Below are positions 28,067-36,231 of a DNA stretch of 64,000 nt, in pieces. The notes under the pieces are model-generated. The model searched no databases and was not told the DNA's origin. It saw only the letters and a program-made list of their open reading frames with translations. This DNA comes from Sphingomonas_Q fennica_A (GTDB lineage Bacteria > Pseudomonadota > Alphaproteobacteria > Sphingomonadales > Sphingomonadaceae), in NCBI GenBank assembly GCA_036946415.1, contig JAQIJD010000004.1:124001-188000 (forward strand), in the 5' to 3' direction. The translations under genes and the position numbers were made by a program. The first letter of the stretch is position 1. Every line of letters begins with the position of its first letter.

Positions 28067-29836
28067 TCAGACCCAGGCAGGCACTTCGTAGACGATCTGC
28101 GACGCGTCGAAACTGGTGACGCCCGACAGCTCGATCATCGCATCGTCGACGAAGCCATCGGCGCTCGCATCCTTGAAGCGGATGAACGTGTCGCCGTTCA
28201 GGACGTCGATCTGGATGTCCTTGGCGGCATAGCCGCCGATGTGCAGTGTATCGACGCCGACCTGGAAGTCGGTGACGCGATCGACGCCATGGCCCGCCTT
28301 GTAATAGACATGGTCGGCGCCGCCGCCGGTGGTGATGACGTCGCCGCCCACCGCCTTCAGATCGACCAGTACCTTCTCGACCGTGCCGGCGATCGTCATC
28401 GCCTCGAAGCCGTCGCCGAACATCTGCTTGTTGGCGAGCGTGCGGGCGACCATCGTCGCCGCCTTGGCGGCAATGTCGATCTTGAACAGCGCGCCCGAAT
28501 CCTTGTCCAGCGCGAACAGCTGGCCGCTCGCGTCGAAGGACATCGCCTCGATCGACGGGCAGTTGCCGACGCCGCCGAGCTTGTTGGCGGAGATCAGCTT
28601 GCCGGTGGTCTTGTTGATCTCGTAGAAGACAGCGACGCCGCACTCTTCGCCGATCGCATAGACCTTGCCGGTGGTCGGATCGATCGACATCGCGCCGATC
28701 TTGCAGTTCAGCGTGTTGTTGCCGATCTTGGTGATCGCGCCGTTCGTGGGGTTGACGCGCAGGAAGTCGCCGTCGCTGACCAGGAACAGATTGCCCTGCG
28801 TGTCGAACGCCATGTCCTGCAATTCGGACCGCAGGCCGGACAGGTTCAGCTTGATATAGGTCGTCTTGGCGGTGGTCGGGTCGATCCGCACCAGCGCGTC
28901 GAGGATGCCGAACTTGCTGGCGAAGCCGTAGAGCTGGCCGTCCTTGGGGTTGAGGCCGAGCGACTCGATATCCAGCCCGCCGATGCTGCCGAACCAGCCG
29001 AGCGGCAGCGCAACCTTGCCGACCTGGGCGGCCGCGCCGGTCTTCAGGTCGATCTTGTAGAGGATGCTGTCGCAGCCGCCGTTGGTCGATCCGCCGACCG
29101 CATAGGCGAAGCTGCCCTTCAGCTTGTTCTCGTAGATCTGCTGGATCGTGCCGCGGTCCTGCTGGCCGGCGATGTGATCGTCGGACGTGAAGCCGGTGAA
29201 GCGATCGTTGCCGGCGCCGAGCGCGGTGTAGCTCGACCGGCCCTCGCCGGTCGGGTCCAGCGCCAGGCCCGGCTTGTTGCGCGCCTGGATGTAGGTCGAA
29301 TCGCCCGCGGCCAGCTCGGCGTTGATGTTCAGGCCCGAGATGGTGACGCAGTCGTCGCCCGCGCCGGTGTTGATGCGGAAGCTGTCCTGCCACACCGAAT
29401 TGACGTCGGACACCATGCGGATGTCGATCACGTCGTTGCCGGCGCCGGTGATGACGTTGGCGCGCTTGACGCCGTTCAGCAGCAGGTTGCTGCCGGCGGT
29501 GTCGTTGAGGCCGACCTGCGCATCGACATGGACGAAGCCGTCCAGCGTGATCGATTGCGCCGCATCAGACAGGAGCTGCGCATTTTTCACCGTGTTCCAG
29601 TCGCCCTGCTGGTCGAAAGTCGTACCGTCCGCCAGAACGCGATCCTTATAGAGCAGTTCGCCGGCGAACGACTCCTGCGTATAGGAAACGACCAGCTGAT
29701 CCGACACACTGCGGAAGCTCGTCTTCGGTCCGGGCAGAAGTGACGTGTCGATCGCCTTGAACCCGGTCGGCCCGTTACGGAAATACCAGGCATCTTCGTT
29801 GCCGTTGATGCCGAAGGAAATGGTGAATGCTGCCAT
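28067..29836 (-). CDS. RTX-like repeat protein with internal propeller-like region; candidate type I secreted protein
   Basis: 589 aa from ATG 29836 (GGGAGGG upstream). No signal peptide. Residues 1-215: N-terminal beta domain (FTISFGINGNEDAWYFRNGP) and RTX-like Gly/Asp runs VITGAGNDVIDI, NTGAGDDCVTISG and LGAGNDRFTGF. Residues about 225-480: repeated motifs such as YKIDLKTGAAAQVGKV, LVRIDPTTAKTTYI, EINKTTGKL and FKIDIAAKAATMV, which look like blades of a beta-propeller (DUF4394/SdiA-regulated-like). Residues 500-589: a further RTX-like end, TTGGGADHVYYKAGHGVDRV and DFQVGVDTLHI. RTX ends plus lack of a signal peptide fit the type I secretion system nearby. Function beyond secretion is unknown. 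Confidence 0.7.
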   Translation of the reverse strand: MAAFTISFGINGNEDAWYFRNGPTGFKAIDTSLLPGPKTSFRSVSDQLVVSYTQESFAGELLYKDRVLADGTTFDQQGDWNTVKNAQLLSDAAQSITLDGFVHVDAQVGLNDTAGSNLLLNGVKRANVITGAGNDVIDIRMVSDVNSVWQDSFRINTGAGDDCVTISGLNINAELAAGDSTYIQARNKPGLALDPTGEGRSSYTALGAGNDRFTGFTSDDHIAGQQDRGTIQQIYENKLKGSFAYAVGGSTNGGCDSILYKIDLKTGAAAQVGKVALPLGWFGSIGGLDIESLGLNPKDGQLYGFASKFGILDALVRIDPTTAKTTYIKLNLSGLRSELQDMAFDTQGNLFLVSDGDFLRVNPTNGAITKIGNNTLNCKIGAMSIDPTTGKVYAIGEECGVAVFYEINKTTGKLISANKLGGVGNCPSIEAMSFDASGQLFALDKDSGALFKIDIAAKAATMVARTLANKQMFGDGFEAMTIAGTVEKVLVDLKAVGGDVITTGGGADHVYYKAGHGVDRVTDFQVGVDTLHIGGYAAKDIQIDVLNGDTFIRFKDASADGFVDDAMIELSGVTSFDASQIVYEVPAWV

Positions 29837-30081
29837 GATCGCCCTCCCGTGGAGATGTCGTCGCATGCCGTAACGTTAGACAATGTGTCAAGAGATGAAC
29901 ACTGCATTAACCATCTTTCTGGCCGACTCCCCTCAGGGGGCACCGTCGGGAGTGTATGCGGGGGCGCGCCGCGCGGGAGGGAAAGCGCTTCGGCGGACCG
30001 CGCGCGCCCGTCCCGATTCGGCTCGCGGCCCCTCCCCCGGCAATGCTAGGCAGGTGAACGGGCGCGATCGGGGGGTGGCTG

Positions 30082-30723
30082 GTGCGGATTCACAACGGGC
30101 TCAGGGCCTGGATCGTCAACACGGTGTCGCCCCGCGCGCGGGCGGCGCGGATGGCGCGGTTCGTGGCGCAGGCCGGCTTGAAGCCGGGCATGCGGGTGAT
30201 CGATCTCGGCGGCCTGCCCGCCTTCTGGCGCTTCTGCCCGGTCCCGCTCGACGTCACGATCGTCAACACCGACGTCGCCCAGATCCGTCGGCGGGACTTC
30301 CCCCCGCACCGCTTCACCATCCACGAAGGCGACGCCACCGCGCTGCCCTTCGCCGATCACGCCTTCGATCTCGCTTTCTCCAACAGCACGATCGAACATG
30401 TCGGCGGCCCGGCGGAGCGCGCCGCCTTCGCGCACGAGGTGCGCCGGCTGGCCCCGTCTTATTATGTGCAGACGCCGTCGATCGCCTTCCCCTACGAGGT
30501 CCACACCGGCCTGCCCTTCTGGTGGCACTATCCCCCGGCGCTGCGCGCGCGGATCATCGCCCGCTGGCGGCGCACGAACCCCGTCCTCGCCGAATTCGCC
30601 GCGGGCACGACGGTGGTGCGCCGCGCCGAGATGGCGGCGCTGTTCCCGGATGCGGTGATCGAGCGGGAGCGCCTGCTCGGCTTCACCAAATCGCTGATCC
30701 TCTGGCGGCGCGCGGCGGGCTGA
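30082..30723 (+). CDS. SAM-dependent methyltransferase (class I, type 11)
   Basis: 213 aa, GTG start at 30082 behind GGGGGTGG. Rossmann motif I MRVIDLGGLPAFW (residues about 37-49), acidic motif II TIVNTDVAQI, EGDATALPFADHAFDLAFSN and the motif post II STIEHVGG. No membrane segment. In a polysaccharide locus the likely substrate is a sugar of the repeat unit or a nucleotide sugar, but this cannot be read from the sequence. Stands alone, divergent from the 589-aa gene. Confidence 0.82.
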   Translation: MRIHNGLRAWIVNTVSPRARAARMARFVAQAGLKPGMRVIDLGGLPAFWRFCPVPLDVTIVNTDVAQIRRRDFPPHRFTIHEGDATALPFADHAFDLAFSNSTIEHVGGPAERAAFAHEVRRLAPSYYVQTPSIAFPYEVHTGLPFWWHYPPALRARIIARWRRTNPVLAEFAAGTTVVRRAEMAALFPDAVIERERLLGFTKSLILWRRAAG

Positions 30724-30748
30724 GCGCCGCGATACGCCTTCCTGCAAC

Positions 30749-30840
30749 GGAGGGGCTTGGGGTGGGCTGGTTGCGAGGCGCTGTTTCGCCCGACAAAAGG
30801 CGAACCCACCCCCGCCCCCCCTTTGAGGGAGGGGAGAGAG
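30749..30840. repeat. Imperfect GC-rich palindromic repeat
   Basis: The spacer between the methyltransferase and the beta-helix gene holds GGAGGGGCTTGGGGTGGGCT and, about 45 bases later, AACCCACCCCCGCCCCCCCT, near reverse complements, plus a small CCCCCC-TTTGA-GGGAGGGG hairpin. Of the same type as the elements at 18.8 and 62.1 kb. Boundaries are approximate. Confidence 0.5.
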
Positions 30841-30871
30841 CCGTCCGCCAAAGGTCGATCGGTTCCGGCGG

Positions 30872-31828
30872 CTAACGCGGGCAGCCCGGCCCGCCGTGCA
30901 GCGTCACCGCGCCGCTCGTCACCGGCGTTCCCGGCGGCACGCGAATGTCGCACGAACCGATCGTCACGTCCCACGCCCCCTGCCCGGCCAGGAAGATCGG
31001 CGCGGGCGTGGTCGATCGCACCACCAGCCGCTCGATCTTCAGCGTGCGCGGGGCCTCGGGGCTGCCCAGCAGCTGGATATGCGCCGCCGCCCCCCGCCCC
31101 GGCCCGCCGGCATCGATGCTCGTCAGCAGGCCGTGCGTCTGGTCGGACCAGAATTTATAGTTGCGGCGATTGCCCTCGGCGGTCACCCGGTCCAGCCGCG
31201 CGGTCGGCGATTTGATGTCGAAGCCGGCATCCGAATTGTGGCCGGCATAGCTGTCGCTGATCGACACGTCCTGCCAGCCGCGCTCCACCGAGAAGCCGTC
31301 GCCGTTCTGGAAGCCCTCGGTCGATCGGATGCCGTCGATCGAGACGCGGCGGATCGTCACGTTGCGGCCCACGTCCTCGCCGGTCTTGCCGGCCAGCGCG
31401 ATCCCCTCGGGCACCTTGCCGGGCCGCGTCTCGGGCGTGGTCGCAGCCACCGTCACATCCTCGATCAGGATGTCGGCGGATCGGCCGCGCAGCAGCAGGA
31501 AGCCCGGCCCCGCCTCGGTCGATCGCACCCGCCGCACGGTCAGGTCGGTCACCGCATCGGCCGCCCCGAAGGCGCGGAACAGGAAGGTGCTGCCGACCAT
31601 GTCGATGTCGGTCAGCGTCACGCCGCTGACCGGCCCCTTGCTGCGCGTCACGATCGGCAGGCCGCGCGCGATGAGCGTCCCGCGCCGCAGCGACGGGCGC
31701 AGCAGGATCGGGTCGGCCACCGCCGCCAGCCGCCCCGCCACGGGTGCGGCGATCGCCGGCAGCTGCGCCGCCGCCGGCATCGCCCCCAGCATCGCCAGCC
31801 CGATCGTCCCGCCGCCTTTACGCCGCAT
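30872..31828 (-). CDS. Secreted right-handed beta-helix protein, pectate-lyase-like
   Basis: 318 aa with a signal peptide (MRRKGGGTIGLAMLGAMPAA then AQ). Beta-helix core with the block NGDGFSVERGWQDVSISDS, AGFDIKSPTARLDRV and EGNRRNYKFWSD, matching the 776-aa protein block (QGDGFSAER, GGYDIKS, NNGRNYRVWGDD) residue by residue in many positions. Two C-terminal cysteines (GSCDI, GPGC). So the two are paralogues, one exported by Sec and one probably by type I secretion. A polysaccharide lyase or hydrolase in the periplasm or outside is inferred. Start overlaps the end of the upstream gene by 11 bases; last gene of a three-gene minus-strand operon. Confidence 0.75.
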   Translation of the reverse strand: MRRKGGGTIGLAMLGAMPAAAQLPAIAAPVAGRLAAVADPILLRPSLRRGTLIARGLPIVTRSKGPVSGVTLTDIDMVGSTFLFRAFGAADAVTDLTVRRVRSTEAGPGFLLLRGRSADILIEDVTVAATTPETRPGKVPEGIALAGKTGEDVGRNVTIRRVSIDGIRSTEGFQNGDGFSVERGWQDVSISDSYAGHNSDAGFDIKSPTARLDRVTAEGNRRNYKFWSDQTHGLLTSIDAGGPGRGAAAHIQLLGSPEAPRTLKIERLVVRSTTPAPIFLAGQGAWDVTIGSCDIRVPPGTPVTSGAVTLHGGPGCPR

Positions 31829-33447
31829 AGGTCAGCACCTCGTTGCGGTTGCGCGCGCCGGGATGGGTCGAACCGTCGTTGCCGACATAATAGGTCCCGC
31901 CGTCCAGCACCACGCCTTCGATTTGCTGGGCCGCCACCAGCGTGTCGATCCGCCGCGCGATCATGCCGCCATAGTCGAGCCGGTTGTAGACCGTCACCGT
32001 CCCGTCCGCGCCATTGGCGCCGGCCGTCACCAGCAGGTCGCCCGCCATCAGCGCGCCGGAGGGCGTCGCGACGTGGAAGCACTGGTCGGTGCCGCCGGGG
32101 GTCGCCACCGCGCCCGATCGCGGCACGCCGTCCTTGCCGTAGAGCAGCAGGCTGCCCGCGGACGATCCGCCGTCGCGCGTGATCCACAGCGCGTCCACCG
32201 CCGGGTCATAGGCGATGCCCGTATCGCTGGCGGCGATCGGGACCGGCTGGCCGATCATCGTCTCGGTGCCGAGGTCGAAGTGCAGCAGATAGGTGGTCGC
32301 CCCGCCCGCCCCGGCCAGCTTCAGGATCGCCCACATCGTCTGGTCGCTCGTGTCCAGCGCCATGCCCTGGATCGACCCCTGATAGTCGGCGCCGAGTCCG
32401 AAGGTGGAGGCGCGGAACTCCGCCTCGATCGTGGCGAAATCGGCGGACATCCGGCTGAACCACAGGTCCGTGCGCCCGGCGATGCCGTTGGCGACATACC
32501 AGCGCCCGTCCGGCCGCCGCATCAGCCCGGTTAGCCCCATGCCGCGGCCGGCGGTGGGCGGGGCCGATCCGTCCGGCAGCGCGATCCCCGCCATCAGCGG
32601 CAGCGTGCGCGTGGCGGGCACGATCTCGGCCACCCCGATCGCCGTCAGATAGGCCGCGAAGGCCGCGTAGAGATCGGCATGTTCGGCCGCGGTCAGCGCG
32701 GCGCCGGCGAAGAACAGGCAGCATTGCCCTTCCGCATAATTGGCGCCGCCCTGCTTGCCGATGCCGATCGTCGCGGTCGATCGCGCCTGCGTGGCGCCGC
32801 TCGCCGATCCGAACGGCTCGCCGTTGCGATAGCCGGTCAGCGCCGTCCCCGCCCGGTCGCCGGCGACGAGGCCGTAGCCGCTCGCCACCGCCGGGCCGGC
32901 CGCCACCAGCGACACGCCGTTCACCCGCACCGCCGATATGCCGCTGGCGTTGCGCATGGTGAGCGACACGGCGTTGCTGGCATGCGTGCCCACCGGCTGC
33001 ATCTGGCTGCGGTCGCTCTTGCGCAGGAATGCGCCGACCGATCCCCCCGCCTGCTGGAACTGCACGCCCGCCGCCGGTGCGAAGCCGGTATCGATCCAGT
33101 CGTCCAGCCCGTCCGTCCAGAAGCCGCGATCGGCCACGAACCGCGGGTCGCCGCCGCCCGTCGCCGCCGCGAATCCGTCGCCCTTCCAGTTGAGCAGCGC
33201 ATCGGCGCGGTTGCCCGCCGCATAGACCTGCACCACGTCCAGCTTCGCCCAGATGTCGCTGCCGGAGGTGGCGCCGCCAAGCAGCGCCCCGATCAGCGTG
33301 TCGATCGCCGCACGCCGCGCCGGATCGTACGGCGCCGACATCCGCGCGAGCAGCGCCGCCGTTTCGGGCCGCCCGATGCCGCCGGGTGTCGCGGCGCCCC
33401 CCGCCGATCGCGTCCGCGCCGTCGAAGCCGAAGCCCGTTCCGAACAT
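31818..33447 (-). CDS. Tail-fibre-like/propeller protein, apparently split by a one-base shift
   Basis: The uninterrupted frame is 31818-33341 (507 aa, MSAPYDPARR..), but its ATG has no ribosome site. The natural start is ATG 33447 (TGATG with the upstream stop), which gives MFGTGFGFDGADAIGGG and then leaves frame at a run of six C (33397-33402; G on the coding strand). With one base less it continues AATPGGIGRPETAALLARMSAPYD.., joining smoothly. N-terminal part (ARRAAIDTLIGALL, DIWAKLDVVQVYAA, ALLNWKGD, WTDGLDDWIDTGF) is a domain seen in phage-tail-like proteins of alphaproteobacteria; residues about 250-507 look like a beta-propeller (RPDGRWYVANGIAG, GTYYVGNDGSTHPG). Sequencing error, phase variation or a real lesion are all possible. 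Confidence 0.6.
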
Positions 33448-33713
33448 CACAGATGCGCCAGGATGTCGGCGGCGGTCGTGCCCGTCGCGCGCACGAAGCG
33501 CGCCCGCGCCCGGATCAGCCCGCCCGCCGGCACGTTGCGGAACGTCACGTCAACCGCATCGTCCACGCAGCGCAGCGTCACGTCGCCGCCGGTGCCCACA
33601 TAGAGCGCCTTCGGGATCGAAGGCAGCGGGTTGGCGTCATGCGGCACCACCGCCAGCACCGAACGGGACGGGCTGTTCGGGCTGTCGGCGTGAGTCTGAT
33701 AGGCATCGGCCAT
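33447..33713 (-). CDS. Spike base-like protein (RCAP_Rcc01079 / GTA head-spike type)
   Basis: 88 aa, ATG 33713 behind GGGAGA. Pattern: an N-terminal DS..SPS, then VVPHDANPLPSIPKALYVGT, GGDVTL, VDVTFRNVPAGGLIRARARF and the end ATGTTAADILAHL. This matches, from memory, the small 'spike base protein' family named after Rhodobacter capsulatus Rcc01079, a component of gene transfer agent head spikes that bind the cell capsule. No signal peptide. Stop overlaps the start of the tail-fibre-like gene (TGATG), so the two are translationally coupled. No other phage genes are near, so this appears to be a stand-alone module. Confidence 0.6.
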   Translation of the reverse strand: MADAYQTHADSPNSPSRSVLAVVPHDANPLPSIPKALYVGTGGDVTLRCVDDAVDVTFRNVPAGGLIRARARFVRATGTTAADILAHL

Positions 33714-33834
33714 GAAAGGTCTCCCGGAAAGATCGAGCGCGACTCGCCCGTTCCCGGTCTGTTCTCATGCGAAATCCTACTTTGCAAGCGTGGCCGATCC
33801 GGCCGCGATTGCTGCGACAGTCGGTCCGTAAACC

Positions 33835-35457
33835 CTAGGGCCGCTCCGCCCCGCGCCGTTCCGGCGGGATCACCGATTCGGGGCCGAGCGGGATCGCCCG
33901 CCCCAGCGGCCCCTCCAACGGCGGCGTCGTCGCCGGCCGCACCGTCGTATCGGCGGCGACCGGGATCACCGGCGCCGGGCGGCTGTCGCGGCCCGGCTTC
34001 TGCACCCGGTCGATCGCCTGCAACGGGATCTGTAACAGGCGGAACTGGCGGCTGCGCTGCAATCTCAGATAGGCTTCCTCGTCGTAGCTGCGCGTCGCTT
34101 CCTGCAACGCCGCCGCATCCAGCCGGCCGAGATAGGCGAGCAGCGAGGCCTGCCCGGCGTAGCGGGCGTAGCGCGCGTTCGCCAGGATGATCTGCGCGTT
34201 CAGCAGCCGCTGTTCCGAATCGAGCACCTCGAAATTGGATCGGAACCCCTCGGCGAAGCCGCGCCGCACGCCGGTCAGCGCCGCCTCGGCCGCCTCCACG
34301 CCCGACGTGCCGGCCAGCAATTGCTCACGCGCGGTGACGGACTGGTTCCACCCGGTCAGCACCTGCTGGTCCACCTGCCGGCGCGTATCCTCGACGATGA
34401 AGCCCAGCCGCTGCTCGTCGGCGATCGCCTGGCGGATGCGCGATCCGATCAGCCCCTGCGCCACCAGCGGCAGCGAGAGGGTGACGCCGCCGGCGATGTC
34501 GCGGCGCAGGTCGCCGGTGTCGAGCGTGTCGATCGTGCGATAGCCGAAGCGCCCCTCCGCGCTCAGCTGCGGGCGGCGCTCGGCGCGCTGGGCGGCGATC
34601 CGCTCGCCGCCGGCGCGGCGGTTGAGGATCGCCTGCCACAGCGTCGGGCTCTCCTCCTCGGCGATGTCATAGGCCTGGGTGATCGAGATCGGCACGCCCG
34701 GCAGATCGGGCTCGGGCGCCAGCACGCCCGGCGTGCGGCCGACCGCGACCGAGAAGCGCGCGCGGCTCTGCTCCAGGCTGGCGCGCGCCTGCGCCAGCTG
34801 CGCGCGGATGATCTCATATTGCGCCTGCGCCTGGGCGATGTCGGTGCGGGTCAGGTCGCCGCCGCGTTCGCGCGCGCGGGCCTGCTCCACCTGCCGGCCG
34901 TAGCTCGCCAGCGATCGTTCCTGGATGCCGACGATCTCGGTGTCGCGGCGCACCGCGACATAGCTGTCGATCACCTCGAGGAGGATGAAATTCTCCAGCT
35001 CGCGCAGCCGCTCGCGGCCGGACAGCACGTCCGCCTCGGCGGCCGAGACCTGCGCCGCGGTCCGCCCGCCGTTGAGCAGGATCTGCGATGCGGTGAGCGA
35101 GGCACCGAAATTGCGGTTGCGCACGCGCCCCACCTCGCCGAACGCCTGCACCGCCTGTTCCTGATAGGCGAGCGTGCCGATCAGGCCGACGTTCAGCCGG
35201 TAGGGGGAGGAAGCCTGGATGACGTTCTCGTCGATCGCGCGCAGCTGCGCGCGCTGCGCCTGCAGGCGCGGGTTGTTGGCATAAGCATCGGCGATCGCCT
35301 GCCCCAGCGTCTCGGTCGGCGCGGGCTGGGGGGGCAGCGGCGGCTGCGCGCCGCTGGCGATCGTCGGTCGCGGCAGCGGCGCGATCTGCTGGGCGATCGC
35401 GGGCACCGCCAGCGCGACCGTCCCGATCGTCAGACACGCGGTCCGAATGCCACCCAT
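33835..35457 (-). CDS. TolC family outer-membrane efflux/secretion protein
   Basis: 540 aa from ATG 35457 (GGGGGG upstream), signal peptide MGGIRTACLTIGTVALAVPAIAQQ. Two alpha-helical barrel repeats: TETLGQAIADAYANNPRLQAQRAQL, QVSAAEADVLSGRERLRELE, and the second repeat SITQAYDIAEEESPTL, GVEAAEAALTGVRRGFAEG; NFEVLDSEQRLLNAQI is a TolC family signature. It has a long Pro-rich C-terminal tail (VIPPERRGAERP). Would form the outer-membrane channel for the type I secretion ATPase and HlyD at 39.8-43 kb. Divergent from the polysaccharide export gene. Confidence 0.93.
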   Translation of the reverse strand: MGGIRTACLTIGTVALAVPAIAQQIAPLPRPTIASGAQPPLPPQPAPTETLGQAIADAYANNPRLQAQRAQLRAIDENVIQASSPYRLNVGLIGTLAYQEQAVQAFGEVGRVRNRNFGASLTASQILLNGGRTAAQVSAAEADVLSGRERLRELENFILLEVIDSYVAVRRDTEIVGIQERSLASYGRQVEQARARERGGDLTRTDIAQAQAQYEIIRAQLAQARASLEQSRARFSVAVGRTPGVLAPEPDLPGVPISITQAYDIAEEESPTLWQAILNRRAGGERIAAQRAERRPQLSAEGRFGYRTIDTLDTGDLRRDIAGGVTLSLPLVAQGLIGSRIRQAIADEQRLGFIVEDTRRQVDQQVLTGWNQSVTAREQLLAGTSGVEAAEAALTGVRRGFAEGFRSNFEVLDSEQRLLNAQIILANARYARYAGQASLLAYLGRLDAAALQEATRSYDEEAYLRLQRSRQFRLLQIPLQAIDRVQKPGRDSRPAPVIPVAADTTVRPATTPPLEGPLGRAIPLGPESVIPPERRGAERP

Positions 35458-35623
35458 GTTCACCCCCCCGCTCAGCGCGGCCGTCGCCGCCCGTCTTCCG
35501 CGGCTATCATATCCCTGGTCCGGCTTACAATCTTCCACTTGGGTGGGAGCCGGCGGGCGGCTGGCGCGGGCCGTCCCCGCCCGCTATAGGCGGGGCCGAA
35601 ACCACGGCAGCAAGCGGGGGCAT

Positions 35624-36217
35624 ATGGCGAAGCGATCGGGGGGCCTCTGGTCCATGGGCACAATCGCCGGCGCGCTCGCCGTGGCGGGTGTGGCACTCGC
35701 CGGCTGCGCGGGCAGCAGCGCCCCGCCGCTGCCGCCCGCCGCCGCCACGCCCGCCTCCGGCGTCTATAAGCTGGGCCTCGGCGACAAGCTGCGCGTCAAC
35801 GTCTATGGCGAACCCCAGCTCAGCGGCGAATATCAGGTCTCGGGCAACGGCTCCGTCACCATGCCGCTGATCGGGGAAGTGCCCGCCGTCGGCCTCACCG
35901 CGCGCGATCTGGAAGCGGCCCTCACCCAACGGTTCGCCAAGGGCTATCTCAGCTCGCCGCGGATCGCGGTCGAGGTCTACGATTTCCGCCCCTATTTCAT
36001 CGTCGGCGAAGTGCAGAAGCCCGGCCGCTACGCCTCGGTCGAAGGGCAGACGCTGCTGGGCGCGATCGCCACCGCCGGCGGCTTCACCTATCGCGCCAAC
36101 ACCAAGCGCGTCTTCATCCGGCGCAGCGACAGCCCGACCGAATATCAGGTCGATGCCGGCGCCAACGTCCAGGTTGGCCCCGGCGACGTGATCCGCGTCG
36201 GCGAACGCTACTTCTGA
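35624..36217 (+). CDS. Wza-type polysaccharide export lipoprotein (short OPX)
   Basis: 197 aa from ATG 35624 (AGCGGGGG upstream). Lipoprotein signal with lipobox LAGC, Cys 28. Poly_export domain: YKLGLGDKLRVNVYGEPQLS, MPLIGEVPAVGLTARDLEAAL, then one SLBB domain: FIVGEVQKPGRYASVEGQTL and GGFTYRANTKRVFIRR. Much shorter than E. coli Wza (about 380 aa), lacking the extra SLBB and the C-terminal outer-membrane helix, so it needs a separate outer-membrane partner; the beta-barrel gene just downstream is a good candidate. Confidence 0.93.
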   Translation: MAKRSGGLWSMGTIAGALAVAGVALAGCAGSSAPPLPPAAATPASGVYKLGLGDKLRVNVYGEPQLSGEYQVSGNGSVTMPLIGEVPAVGLTARDLEAALTQRFAKGYLSSPRIAVEVYDFRPYFIVGEVQKPGRYASVEGQTLLGAIATAGGFTYRANTKRVFIRRSDSPTEYQVDAGANVQVGPGDVIRVGERYF

Positions 36218-36231
36218 TCGGCCGCCAGCGG

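Noticed and set aside
27917..29743. 608-codon plus-strand frame opposite the 589-aa RTX-like gene
   Set aside because: The minus-strand gene has a ribosome site, RTX motifs and a perfect terminator; the plus frame crosses that terminator and has no motif.
30872..33713. Remnant prophage
   Set aside because: Only three genes, no capsid, terminase, integrase or lysis genes and no att-like repeats nearby; a domesticated spike-like module fits better.
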